In this document: positions 1 through 8,475 of the stretch, in pieces | How positions within the stretch are numbered: the first letter of the stretch is position 1 | Layout: the number at the start of each line of letters is the position of its first letter | NCBI GenBank assembly: GCA_022845895.1 | Contig: AP025573.1 | Location: 3,196,501 to 3,260,500, forward strand | DNA: 64,000 nucleotides | Source: Lachnospiraceae bacterium | GTDB lineage: Bacteria > Bacillota > Clostridia > Lachnospirales > Lachnospiraceae | Direction: 5' to 3' | Notes under the pieces: model-generated | Told to the model about the DNA's origin: nothing | Database searches by the model: none | The model's input: the letters and a program-made list of their open reading frames with translations, nothing else | Translations under genes and position numbers: made by a program

Positions 1-932
1 AAATAAGGGTCCGAGGCATTGGCATCCACACCGTCAATGAGGATGTGACCGTTCGGTGGTATTTTCTTGTTTGGGTCTGAACGGTAACTGGCGTCGATTC
101 CGGTCAGGTAGACGCCCGGGCTCGCAAAGTGGTCCACGTACAGATTTACGTTGTCTGCGCGCACAAGCGGAGGACTGCCGACTAGTGAGTACGTTGTGAC
201 ATCTACCGTGATGTCTATTTTAGGGTAGTCAGGAAGGATCTCATTATTGTCACTGTTTGTGACATCTCGCACAGTCACAGTGGCACCAGGTTGAGAGACT
301 ACGAATTTATCGCTTAGGATACCTTTGATCACAGCTAATTGATGGAGCGTGTAACTTGAATTGTACACACCGAAGGCGGCAATATCTGGGCAACCTTGTT
401 GGAAGGCTTTGTTTCGAATAGCCATTCCGAGTTCACCTGCACTATTTAGAGTCCCTGGGAGTCCTGCCTCGGCTAGAGTTATGGGAACAAGCGGACCATT
501 CTCCCATTGCCACCAGATGAGGGGATCCAAACCATTACGAGAGTTATATTGGGCGAGACCCATTAGTTTTCGCCCCATAGCCCAATCCCAGTTGCTTGTA
601 CTATGGTCGAATCTAGGGACTTGCCCGTACTTACCGGCAGGGAGAGTGACGTCGATGCCGTTGGAAGTAGTTTTTTTTAAGTCACGTCTGATATCCACGG
701 GGTGGGGGTTGAGCACACCGCTAGAGATTGGTGTTTGGCTAGAAAAGCGGTTAGCATATAGTTTTGGACCGTACTTGACGAGAGAGTACGAACCAGTTGT
801 TTCTACATTCTTATAAGTGAGAGTCTCGACATGAGCCTGACTGATTGTCTCGGCATCGGCATTGAGCACACTATTAGAGATTAGGATAAAATGTAATAAT
901 AATCCAACTAATATCTTTACCCATGATTTCAT
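1..932 (-). CDS. Secreted protein of unknown function, 3' end cut by window edge
   Basis: An open frame of 310 codons runs from an ATG at 932 to the left edge without a stop. The start is supported by a GAGGAGG ribosome site at 947-941 with an 8-base spacer. Residues 1-26 form a signal peptide: a basic start (MKSWVK), a hydrophobic core (ILVGLLLHFILI) and a likely cleavage near NADAET. The mature part is polar and rich in Asn, Ser and Thr, with two Trp-rich spots (SNWDWAMG and LIWWQWENG). I do not recognise the family. Its base composition looks more AT-rich than the metabolic genes further right, and it sits beside insertion-sequence debris, so recent acquisition is plausible. It is a surface or exported protein by the signal peptide only; no anchor is visible because the C-terminus is missing. 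Confidence 0.6.
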   Translation of the reverse strand, partial: MKSWVKILVGLLLHFILISNSVLNADAETISQAHVETLTYKNVETTGSYSLVKYGPKLYANRFSSQTPISSGVLNPHPVDIRRDLKKTTSNGIDVTLPAGKYGQVPRFDHSTSNWDWAMGRKLMGLAQYNSRNGLDPLIWWQWENGPLVPITLAEAGLPGTLNSAGELGMAIRNKAFQQGCPDIAAFGVYNSSYTLHQLAVIKGILSDKFVVSQPGATVTVRDVTNSDNNEILPDYPKIDITVDVTTYSLVGSPPLVRADNVNLYVDHFASPGVYLTGIDASYRSDPNKKIPPNGHILIDGVDANASDPY

Positions 933-1631
933 ACATGTTTCCTCCTCACAAATTTCGATATGTTTTTCTGTGTACTTTTCAGGTGTCACATTCTTCACCG
1001 CTTTCTAGTCTTATGCGGACACAGACGTACCGCTTAAGTGCCACTGCTTTTACGGCTTACTTTGTCTGCACTCTCTTTACTTCTTTAATCCAAACTATAT
1101 ATTTTCATCTGACACCCGCTGACGGGTAAAGGTCGGATTTGCAGCTGTCTCCGGCTTCTCAGCTAGATCTTCATGACAATATGACCTTGGTCTGTCAAGA
1201 TGCATTGGCCGCATTTTGAACTGCTTGCTCTGCTGTTCTTTCTTCCAGCAGTCTGCCCTGACTTGTTCCTGTCCGCACACCAGATTAGGTCTTTCCCTGT
1301 TTAGGAACTGCACAAACCATTTCTCATACAGGAGCGAAGCCCTTGCATCCATGATGTCATTTTCATTTCTTGATTCCCTTACTTTCCTGCTATTCCATTG
1401 TGCTTTCATTGCAAATGTACGGAGTCTTCCTATTGATCTCAGAAAATTTTAGGCTGGTACAAAAATCAGACATTTATTTTCAGGTGTGATAAAGTAATAA
1501 AAACACCAATAATTGCCATTTTATCCCAATATTAGACAAAAAAAGAACTGGAAAAAAAAGTCTACTTTTTTTTCCAATCTCAGACTTTTATCCAGCTTAT
1601 TAGTACCATAAAAGTGTAGTTATTAGAGTAA
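933..1631. other. Stretch with no supported gene
   Basis: About 700 bases hold only short frames. A minus-strand frame of 104 codons (1095-1409, containing DARASLLYEKWF) has no clear ribosome site and no family I recognise; it could be a fragment of a lost accessory gene. A perfect 12-base-arm inverted repeat lies at 1550-1575. Confidence 0.5.
1550..1575. repeat. Perfect A/T-tract palindrome
   Basis: GGAAAAAAAAGT (1550-1561) and ACTTTTTTTTCC (1564-1575) are exact reverse complements separated by two bases. The loop is too small for a good RNA hairpin; it could be a protein binding site or the relic of an element end. Confidence 0.4.
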
Positions 1632-1821
1632 TCAATAAGCATTCGATTAAGCAGGTAGGGATTGATGTGTCAAAAGAAAAAGTACGGTCTGTCTGCTTAA
1701 ACCGTACGGTGAAATCGTGTGCAGACCTTTTGAAATGTAGCATGTAGAGAAGGATTTGGAAGACTTTCACAATCTGTTGCAAAAATCGGATGGAGAGATA
1801 CGAATTGTGATGGAGGCTACC
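1632..1821 (+). pseudogene. IS110-family transposase remnant, N-terminal
   Basis: Reading on the plus strand gives INKHSIKQVGIDVSKEK, the typical RuvC-like N-terminus of IS110-family transposases with its first catalytic Asp. A frameshift then leads to STVCLLKPYGEIVCRPFEM and a stop, and a second frame continues LEDFHNLLQKSDGEIRIVMEAT, another conserved IS110 segment. The match ends at about 1821, where unrelated sequence begins. So this is a frameshifted, truncated fragment of roughly 60 codons that cannot be active. Family assignment rests on motif recognition by eye. Confidence 0.7.
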
Positions 1822-1849
1822 AGCGAAGTAATGACCTTCTTTGATGCGT

Positions 1850-2082
1850 CTTCCATAAGTATGCCTCTTTTTAAAGGCAAAATCATCAATACGTACTTTC
1901 GTTACCTTATCTTTATCCGACTGAGGTATATCTTTTTTTAAGAGATTGCAGATGGTGCTTTTCCAAACATCTGCAATTCCATCTTTTAATATATCTGATG
2001 CGCTCAGAGAACTGGTATTCAGAGAGACATCTATAATTTGATTGTAAGCGAAAGAAGAGCAGAAAAATAAGCAGATATGCAA
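1850..2082 (-). pseudogene. ISL3-family transposase remnant
   Basis: The minus strand encodes SASDILKDGIADVWKSTI and then VTKVRIDDFAFKKRHTYG, a block characteristic of ISL3 transposases: the helix-turn-helix region followed by the first catalytic Asp segment. In intact members the text after TYG continues with TVMVDL; here it breaks off into unrelated residues near 1850, directly beside the IS110 fragment. The remaining two thirds of the enzyme are absent, so this is a dead fragment. Confidence 0.7.
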
Positions 2083-2130
2083 TTATCATACCTGCTTAGA
2101 ATATTCAGTTTTTCTTATCTTAATGACATT

Positions 2131-2263
2131 GCCTGTGGAATGAGAGCCGCTATCGGCGAACATCCCACAGGCTTAGGAATCTGTGTGATAGCCGCAGTTC
2201 CCGGACGCATCGAAGCATCTGCCCCATACCTACCCAGCGGCGCCCTGCTTCACTAAACCACAA
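2131..2263. repeat. Repeat element copy R1 (partial), abuts the galT stop
   Basis: About 133 bases match the end of copy R3 (21433-21718) at high identity by eye, in the same orientation, sharing for example GGCGAACA, CCCACAGGCTTAGGAATC and GGACGCATCG. It begins right at the galT stop codon, so it lies just downstream of galT. Read from the galT stop onward it gives GRYGADA-MRPGTA-ITQIPKPVGCSP, the same peptide text as R3. Confidence 0.7.
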
Positions 2264-3751
2264 TTATAACGCCTGGAGGAACCTGAGGAAGGCTTTTCTC
2301 CCTTCTTCTGTGCATTTATATACTCCTGCATCTTCAAGTACCTTAGTGAAGGTTATTCCGACTTCTTTCTTTAAGATATCCATCACATTCTCTTTCGTGA
2401 TGTCATACTTGCCTTTAAAGGCTGCCGCCCAGGCCTCATGTTTGGCTATCTTCTCGTTGCCGGAGATGTCCCTGCCTTCTGTGATGTATTCTGCCAGAAG
2501 CTCCATCTCGTCCTTCAGCCTGGAAGGAAGGACGGCAAGACCCATCACCTCGATGAGCCCGATATTTTCTTTCTTGATATTGTGGTACTGGGCATGTGGG
2601 TGATATACGCCAAGGGGGTGCTCTTCTGTCGTAATGTTATTGCGCAGCGCGAGGTCAAGCTCAAACATCTCTCCTGTCTTTCTGGCAATCGGTGTAATCG
2701 TATTGTGCGGCTCTCCGTCCGACTCTGCAAAGATGAATGCCTCTTCGTCAGTATACCCCCTCCAGACCTTCAGCACATGGTCCGCCAGCTCGATAAGGCG
2801 CATTTCATCTCTGCTTCTGATACGCAGCACGGACAGCGGCCATTTGACGATGCCGGCCTCCACATCTTCATATCCCGGAATCTTGACCGGTATCTCCATT
2901 GGAGCCTTCGCCATCGCAAACGTATAATTTCCTCCCTGGAAATGGTCATGGCTTAGGATAGAGCCTCCTACGATTGGAAGGTCTGCATTGGAGCCGAGAA
3001 AGTAATGTGGAAACAGTTTTACAAAATCAAACAGCTTCACGAAAGTATTTTTTTCTATCTTCATCGGCGTGTGCTCGCCGTTCAGCACGATACAGTGCTC
3101 ATTGTAATAGACATACGGTGAATACTGGAATCCCCATCTGCTGCCATTGACCGTGACCGGTATGATCCGGTGGTTCTCTCTTGCCGGATGATCCAGGCGG
3201 CCTGCATATCCTTCGTTCTCCATGCAGAGGAGGCACTTCGGATAGCCGGAAGCTCCTGCATGTCTCGCCGCGGCGATGGCCTTCGGATCCTTTTCCGGTT
3301 TGGACAGGTTGATTGTTATGTCCATCTCGCCGTATGGGGAATCCACTTTCCACTTCATGTCCTTTTTCACCCTGTACGTGCGGATATAGTCGCTGTCCTG
3401 GCTGAGCCTGTAGAAATAATCCGTAGCTTCCTGCGGACATATGCCGTACTTCTTCCAGAACGTCTCCTGCACCTGCGCGGGCCGCGGTAGCAGGCAATTC
3501 ATCAGTTTCGTATCAAACAGGTCACGGTGCGTGATACTGTCCGCAATGATGCCACGGGCACATGCCTCATCGAGAAGTTCTTTCAGCACATCTTCGAGGG
3601 CAATCTCCGACAGGCTGCATTCTATATCCTCATAATTATCTTCACGGAACATGTCAAGCAGCAGGTTCGTCGTATAGCTGCGCTCACACTCCGGTGTCAG
3701 CCCTGTCTCTATTCCATATTCCACGAGCTTCTTAATATTTTCATATAACAT
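2264..3751 (-). CDS. galT: UTP-hexose-1-phosphate / galactose-1-phosphate uridylyltransferase, class II
   Basis: Cytosolic Leloir-pathway enzyme that exchanges UMP between UDP-glucose and galactose 1-phosphate. The 495-residue length fits the long class II GalT of Firmicutes rather than the short E. coli type. Visible landmarks are CLLCMENEGYAGRLDHPA, NEHCIVLNGEHTPM, and GGSILSHDHFQGGNY, which carries the His-x-His-x-Gln catalytic site. The start is placed at ATG 3751 (MLYENIKK), preceded by AAGGAGA; the longer open frame upstream lacks a ribosome site. It follows galK by 49 bases on the same strand, so the two form an operon. A repeat copy abuts its stop. Confidence 0.93.
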   Translation of the reverse strand: MLYENIKKLVEYGIETGLTPECERSYTTNLLLDMFREDNYEDIECSLSEIALEDVLKELLDEACARGIIADSITHRDLFDTKLMNCLLPRPAQVQETFWKKYGICPQEATDYFYRLSQDSDYIRTYRVKKDMKWKVDSPYGEMDITINLSKPEKDPKAIAAARHAGASGYPKCLLCMENEGYAGRLDHPARENHRIIPVTVNGSRWGFQYSPYVYYNEHCIVLNGEHTPMKIEKNTFVKLFDFVKLFPHYFLGSNADLPIVGGSILSHDHFQGGNYTFAMAKAPMEIPVKIPGYEDVEAGIVKWPLSVLRIRSRDEMRLIELADHVLKVWRGYTDEEAFIFAESDGEPHNTITPIARKTGEMFELDLALRNNITTEEHPLGVYHPHAQYHNIKKENIGLIEVMGLAVLPSRLKDEMELLAEYITEGRDISGNEKIAKHEAWAAAFKGKYDITKENVMDILKKEVGITFTKVLEDAGVYKCTEEGRKAFLRFLQAL

Positions 3752-3800
3752 CTTTCCGTCTCCTTTTCCCGATATATACAGCTTCTTTCCTGCACAGTGG

Positions 3801-4970
3801 CTATAAACGGTGTGCCCCGTCACCAATGTCTACCACATAGAACTCCACCTCGTGTCCTGCTTGTTCTCTGTATGCCTTTCCAAGCGTCTGGATGAACGTA
3901 TCCACCGCGTCTTTCCTTACGATGCTGACCGTACAGCCTCCGAAGCCTCCTCCCGTAATACGTGAACCTATGACGCCGGGCACTTCCCAGGCTAGCTCGA
4001 CGAGGAGATCTATCTCCTCGCAGGACACTTCATAATCGTCCCGCAGCGATATATGGGACGCGTTCATCAGACGGCCGAACAACTCGATGTCATTGTTCTT
4101 AAGTGCCTCTACCGCCCGTATCGTCCTGCGGTTTTCATATACGGCATGCTTTGCCCGTCTCCTGCAGACTTCGTTTCCTATCGCAGACTTATGTGCTTCA
4201 AATTCCTGTTCCGTAAGATCCCCGAGCGTCTTGATGTCAATGACTCTGCGAAGCTCCATAAGAGCTTCTTCACTTTCTCTCCTCCTGTCGTTATAGGCAG
4301 AATCTACAAGGCTGTGCTTTACCTTGCTGTTCGTGATGACAATACGTGCGTCCGCCAGAACGACCGGCGCATACTCATATTCGAGCGTCTCCGTATCCAG
4401 GAATACGGCATTATCCTTTTTTCCCATGGCGCTTGCAAACTGGTCCATGATACCGCAATTGCAGCCGTTAAAATTATTTTCCGAATACTGCCCTATGAGC
4501 GCCACCTCGGTCATAGGCACATCCAACCCATAGATATCTTTCAGTATCAGGCCCGTAAGCACTTCCAGAGATGCGGAAGAAGAAAGTCCCGAGCCGTTCG
4601 GGATATCCCCGTAGATGAGTATGTCAAGTCCGTGTGTCAGCTTGTAGCCGCGCTTTTCAAATGCCCACATGACACCTTTTGGATAGTTCGTCCAGCCCGC
4701 CGCTTCATTCGGGATAAGTTCGTCAAGCCCCGTCTCCACCACTCCCATCTGGTCAAAATTCAAGGAGTAAAACCGAAGCCTCCTGTCTTCCCTCTTTCTT
4801 GCGATGCCATAGGTTCCGATCGTAAGCGCACATGGAAATACGTGCCCTCCGTTATAGTCCGTGTGCTCTCCTATGAGATTCACGCGCCCCGGGGCAAAAT
4901 ACGCCCGGATATCCCCTCCGCTCCCGTACAGTTCTCTGAATTTTTCCGTCAGTCTTTCTTTCATATACAT
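3801..4970 (-). CDS. galK: Galactokinase
   Basis: GHMP-family kinase that phosphorylates alpha-D-galactose at C1 with ATP, feeding GalT. The 389 residues carry the galactokinase signature GRVNLIGEHTDYNGG near residue 30, the GHMP ATP loop PNGSGLSSSASLEV near 120, the CGIMDQFASAMG segment with the catalytic Asp, and the C-terminal GGGFGGCTVSIV motif. Two in-frame ATGs (4970 and 4964) share one GAGAGGA ribosome site. It is the first gene of the galK-galT operon and is divergent from an AraC regulator, its likely activator. No mutarotase or epimerase gene is adjacent. Confidence 0.95.
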   Translation of the reverse strand: MYMKERLTEKFRELYGSGGDIRAYFAPGRVNLIGEHTDYNGGHVFPCALTIGTYGIARKREDRRLRFYSLNFDQMGVVETGLDELIPNEAAGWTNYPKGVMWAFEKRGYKLTHGLDILIYGDIPNGSGLSSSASLEVLTGLILKDIYGLDVPMTEVALIGQYSENNFNGCNCGIMDQFASAMGKKDNAVFLDTETLEYEYAPVVLADARIVITNSKVKHSLVDSAYNDRRRESEEALMELRRVIDIKTLGDLTEQEFEAHKSAIGNEVCRRRAKHAVYENRRTIRAVEALKNNDIELFGRLMNASHISLRDDYEVSCEEIDLLVELAWEVPGVIGSRITGGGFGGCTVSIVRKDAVDTFIQTLGKAYREQAGHEVEFYVVDIGDGAHRL

Positions 4971-5016
4971 CCCTGTCCTCTCTCATCGGCATATCTCTGC
5001 CTGCATTAATTGCCCG

Positions 5017-5045
5017 TTGCCATATCCTGGCCTTTATTATATAAT
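5017..5045 (+). promoter_or_regulatory. Predicted sigma-A promoter for the AraC gene
   Basis: TTGCCA (5017-5022), a 17-base spacer and a perfect TATAAT (5040-5045) lie 64 bases before the AraC start codon. Confidence 0.6.
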
Positions 5046-5108
5046 TTTAATGAGTAATGATAGAGAAAACAACAACTATAATCGAAAAAACTATAAGGAT
5101 ATTGAGAT

Positions 5109-6002
5109 ATGCAGTTAAAGACCAGACCTGATCAGATGGAGATAAAAGAACACGGCGACTACGGATTCCCTGTACATGTAAGCGAGGAAGCCATCAACCG
5201 GTTTGACTCAAATTCCTTTTTGTGGCATTGGCACCCCGAAATCGAACTGACGTGGATTATGAAAGGACAGATAGAGTATCACGTTAACGACACTTGCTAT
5301 ATTCTTACAGAAGGGAACGGGCTCTTTGCAAACAGCAACGTGCTCCACTCCGGTTACATGAAGGACGGGCAGGACTGCGAATATCTCTCCGTCACTTTCA
5401 GCCCGAGATTCATCTATGGTTATGAAAACAGCTCCCTGCATACGAAATATGTAGACTTTATCACCGCCAACCCGGACTGGCCTTCCCTTGCGCTCAGCAA
5501 AGAGACCGGCTGGCAGCAAAGGATACTCAGTCAGGTCCAGCACATCTATGCCATGTCAAAAACGCCGCCCGCGGATTATGAGCTGCAGGTCCACATCGCA
5601 CTCTGTTCCATCTGGCAGCATATTTACACCTATTACAGCACTGTGCCTGCAGATACACGCCAGACATCCGAAGCGCTTGAGCGTCTGAGAGATATCCTTT
5701 CTTACATACATGGACACTATAACGAGAATATCTCTCTTGAAGATATTGCCCACAGCGTCGGCATCTGCAAAAGTGAATGCTGCCGATTCTTCAAGAAGCA
5801 CATGCATATGACATTGTTTGAATATGTGCTGTATTATCGCATACAGCAGAGCCTCCCCATGTTAAAAGCGGGGGAGAGCATCACAAGAACAGCAGGTGCG
5901 TCCGGCTTCGCAAATCCCTGCTATTACGGGAAGATATTCCGCAGATACATGCATTGTTCCCCTAGCCAGTACAAGAAGCTCTGGCTGGATTCAACGGTCT
6001 GA
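5109..6002 (+). CDS. AraC-family regulator, likely of galactose genes
   Basis: A 297-residue one-component regulator. The N-terminal half is a cupin sugar-sensing domain (HWHPEIELTWIMKGQIEYHV near residue 36). The C-terminal 100 residues hold two AraC helix-turn-helix units (NISLEDIAHSVGICKSECCR and ITRTAGASGFANPCYYGKIF) ending in the usual SPSQYKK. It is divergent from galK with 138 bases between, which suggests it controls galKT and perhaps itself. The inducer is not visible. Its 3' end overlaps the convergent DegV gene by 12 bases. Confidence 0.85.
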   Translation: MQLKTRPDQMEIKEHGDYGFPVHVSEEAINRFDSNSFLWHWHPEIELTWIMKGQIEYHVNDTCYILTEGNGLFANSNVLHSGYMKDGQDCEYLSVTFSPRFIYGYENSSLHTKYVDFITANPDWPSLALSKETGWQQRILSQVQHIYAMSKTPPADYELQVHIALCSIWQHIYTYYSTVPADTRQTSEALERLRDILSYIHGHYNENISLEDIAHSVGICKSECCRFFKKHMHMTLFEYVLYYRIQQSLPMLKAGESITRTAGASGFANPCYYGKIFRRYMHCSPSQYKKLWLDSTV

Positions 6003-6869
6003 ACGGTGCTTCCTGTAGACGCCGACTCCGAGCCCTCCTGGCCCTATATGGCAGCCGATGCTCAGAGTCAGCGGTATATGCATCACTTCCAGCTCAGGAA
6101 ATGCCCTGGCAAGTTCCTCTTTCCAGTTCTCCAGGTCCTCTCGTTCCATGAAAGTATCTGCGATACCCGCACAGAGGCAGCCGTCTTCATACAGGTCATG
6201 GAACCGTCCTGATATCTCGCTCTTCAGCGCTCTGCACATTGTCTTGAACGCTGATTTCATTCCCCGCGTCTTGGCATATGCATCCAGTTTCCCTCCCTGT
6301 ATCGTAAGGACCGGTTTGATGTTCAGCACCGTGCCTATCGCTGCTCCTGCCGGTGTCACCCTTCCGCCTTTCTGCAGATATTCAAGGGTATCTACTGCTA
6401 TATAGATGCTTGCATCCAGAGCTTCCCTCTCCAGGATGCCCTTGATCTGCGCACCGCTTTTCCCCTGCTCTGCAAGAATACGCGCATCAAAAGCCGCCTG
6501 TGCCTGGGTAATCGATATCCGGTGGTTATCCACTACATGGACACGTCCGTCATATTCTCCGGCAAATGCCGCCGCACATGCATAAGAATGGCTGAGCCCG
6601 CTGGACATCGGGATATATACAATCTCGTCATAGTCTTTCAGCAGCCTGTCCCACCTGTCCATCACATCCCCAGGAGAGGGCTGGGAGGATGTGACAGCCG
6701 CTCCCCGGGACAGCTTCTCATAAAACTGCTCCTGAGAGATATCGACCCCTTCATAATATGTATTCCCATCTATTACAACCGGCATCGGAATGATGGAGAT
6801 GCCGTACCTTTCCTCATCTTCCTGCAACAATCCGCAATTACTGTCTGTCATTACCGCAACGACTGGCAT
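5991..6869 (-). CDS. DegV-family fatty-acid-binding protein
   Basis: DegV proteins bind a fatty acid and, in Gram-positives, act as FakB-type carriers that present it to the fatty-acid kinase FakA. The start MPVVAVMTDSNCGL at 6869 has AGGAG just upstream; the longer frame has none. Landmarks are TDSNCGL, TSQPSPGDVMDRWD with the conserved Ser pair that contacts the carboxylate, IPMSSGLSHSYACA, and a C-terminal IGCHIGPGGLGV motif. At 293 residues it is the normal length. No fakA is next to it; a TetR regulator is divergent, with an inverted repeat between, so lipid-responsive control is plausible. Confidence 0.85.
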   Translation of the reverse strand: MPVVAVMTDSNCGLLQEDEERYGISIIPMPVVIDGNTYYEGVDISQEQFYEKLSRGAAVTSSQPSPGDVMDRWDRLLKDYDEIVYIPMSSGLSHSYACAAAFAGEYDGRVHVVDNHRISITQAQAAFDARILAEQGKSGAQIKGILEREALDASIYIAVDTLEYLQKGGRVTPAGAAIGTVLNIKPVLTIQGGKLDAYAKTRGMKSAFKTMCRALKSEISGRFHDLYEDGCLCAGIADTFMEREDLENWKEELARAFPELEVMHIPLTLSIGCHIGPGGLGVGVYRKHRSDR

Positions 6870-6890
6870 ATGTTCTCCTTTCTGACTAAC

Positions 6891-6922
6891 TAACACGTTG
6901 ACCGTTATTATTACACGTGTTA
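6891..6922. promoter_or_regulatory. Candidate TetR operator
   Basis: TAACACGT (6891-6898) is repeated inverted as ACGTGTTA (6915-6922), with 16 bases between, in the divergent region between degV and the tetR-like gene. Exact 8-base arms in this position fit a TetR-family site; binding is inferred. Confidence 0.45.
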
Positions 6923-7013
6923 AGATTATAGCAAACTGAGGAATGAAGGACAATTTACAGATATCTGCTTCTGTCAGTTATTTATACAGATTGGAGAAAT
7001 TGTAAAAAAGATT

Positions 7014-7631
7014 ATGGAAGACAGACGTGTACGCAAAACGAAGAAGAATTTAAAAGGAACCTTGATAGATATGCTGGCTGACATGCCGTTCGAGCAGGTA
7101 ACTATCACCGAACTCTGCCGCAGGGCGGATACGAGCAGAATTACCTTCTACTCCCATTATAATGACAAGTATGCATTGGTGGATGATATCTTCCAGGATA
7201 TGATCCGTATCGGAACCGGTAATTATATACGCAGGCAGGCGGAAAACAATCCCCGCAGGGATCTCGTAATCGGATACTGCAATGTGCTGGACGTCATACT
7301 GGAACTATACTACGCCAATTATGACTTTTTCCGGCATACCCTACCTGAGGAGAACCCTTATCTCGCATTCTCCTTCTACAACTATGTACTGGAGACCGTG
7401 GAGATGCACACGGACAAAGAGGCACGTATCCTGAACTTCCGGCTGAAATACACCGCAAAAAAAATCGCAGGATTCCTCTGCTACGGAATCCTGGGATTCA
7501 TCAACGAATGCCATTCAGAAAAAGAGACTGTGGAAGAGATCCGTGCAGAGGCCAAGGAAATATTAAAAGGAATCCTCAGATCCGACGTGCTTGTCAGCCG
7601 CGAAAATGCTTCGATTCCACCGATGTCATGA
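7014..7631 (+). CDS. TetR/AcrR-family transcriptional regulator
   Basis: A 205-residue protein with the TetR N-terminal helix-turn-helix (residues 8-55: TKKNLKGTLIDMLADM, then VTITELCRRADTSRITFYSH). The C-terminal ligand domain resembles those of dihydroxyacetone-kinase-regulator-like TetR proteins common in Firmicutes, but the ligand is unknown. It is divergent from degV, with a candidate operator between. Its last 38 bases overlap the convergent end of larE, so the two transcripts are antisense there. Confidence 0.85.
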   Translation: MEDRRVRKTKKNLKGTLIDMLADMPFEQVTITELCRRADTSRITFYSHYNDKYALVDDIFQDMIRIGTGNYIRRQAENNPRRDLVIGYCNVLDVILELYYANYDFFRHTLPEENPYLAFSFYNYVLETVEMHTDKEARILNFRLKYTAKKIAGFLCYGILGFINECHSEKETVEEIRAEAKEILKGILRSDVLVSRENASIPPMS

Positions 7632-8475
7632 GCCCCTGGTCATACCGCTCTATCTTGCCGTTCAGCCCTTCGTCCATGCTGCCGGAACGGAAGCCTTCCA
7701 GATCCACTGTAATATAGCTGAATCCAAGATGCCTGAGCTGCCCTGTGGCTTCTTCCCTGCGCCTTGCAAGCTCAGGTATATCTTCTGCATCGACTTCGAT
7801 TCTGGCAATGCCACCGTGAAGCCGAAGACGTACATTATAAAAGCCCATCTTCCGAATCAGCGCTTCCCCTTCTTCTATCATCCGAAGCCGGTCATAGGTA
7901 ATATGCGTACCATAAGGGAACCTTGTCGCCAGGCACGGGCTCGACGGGCGTTCTGCCACGGATACGCCGTAATGCGCGGCCAGTTCCCTGACCTCCCGCT
8001 TCGTTATGCCGCATTGCGCCAGCGGGCTTAGGATGCCCAGCTCCGTGAGCGCCTTGAGCCCGGGACGGTATTCATGGAGGTCGTCCTCATTCGTACCCTC
8101 CAGGATGCGGCGGATTCCCAGCTCCTCTGCAAGTACGGCTATCTTGTGGAAGATGCTCTTTTTGCAGCGGTAGCACCTGTCAACCGGATTGTTGCTGATC
8201 CCCGCCTCGTCAAGTTCGTCAATTTCCAGCACATGGTGGATTGCTCCCGTCTCCTGCGACACCTTTTTGGCTGCCGCAAGGTCGCTTCTTGGATGCAGTC
8301 TCGTCATCACGGTCACGGCGTGTACGTCGGTCCCCCGACCTGCTGCTGCATTGCACGCAGCTTTTAGCAAAAGGCCGGAATCCACGCCGCCGGAAAATGC
8401 GACGATGACGTCTTCATCTGCCCACTCCTGCAGCAGCTTTTCAAGACGGATATATTTTTCATTGTCCACTGTCAT
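7594..8475 (-). CDS. larE: LarE, ATP-dependent sacrificial sulfur transferase for the nickel-pincer cofactor
   Basis: LarE adenylates the P2CMN intermediate and donates sulfur to make the two thiocarboxylates that hold nickel in LarA. The PP-loop VAFSGGVDSGLL lies near residue 25, followed by the family segments EIDELDEAG, CYRCKKSIFHKI, RILEGTNEDDL and PSSPCLATRFPYGT. The Cys in the last motif fits the sulfur-donor Cys of sacrificial LarE. The CYRC pair offers further Cys, so a cluster-using recycling type cannot be excluded. The start is ATG 8475 with GAGGGAG upstream. It overlaps larC by 17 bases and ends the operon. Confidence 0.92.
   Translation of the reverse strand: MTVDNEKYIRLEKLLQEWADEDVIVAFSGGVDSGLLLKAACNAAAGRGTDVHAVTVMTRLHPRSDLAAAKKVSQETGAIHHVLEIDELDEAGISNNPVDRCYRCKKSIFHKIAVLAEELGIRRILEGTNEDDLHEYRPGLKALTELGILSPLAQCGITKREVRELAAHYGVSVAERPSSPCLATRFPYGTHITYDRLRMIEEGEALIRKMGFYNVRLRLHGGIARIEVDAEDIPELARRREEATGQLRHLGFSYITVDLEGFRSGSMDEGLNGKIERYDQGLMTSVESKHFRG

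Noticed and set aside
1550-1575. Calling the A/T-tract palindrome a transcription terminator
   Set aside because: The loop is only two bases, the stem is almost all A-T, and no gene ends nearby.
4053-5009. 318-codon plus-strand frame opposite galK
   Set aside because: Antisense shadow of a well-supported galactokinase gene.
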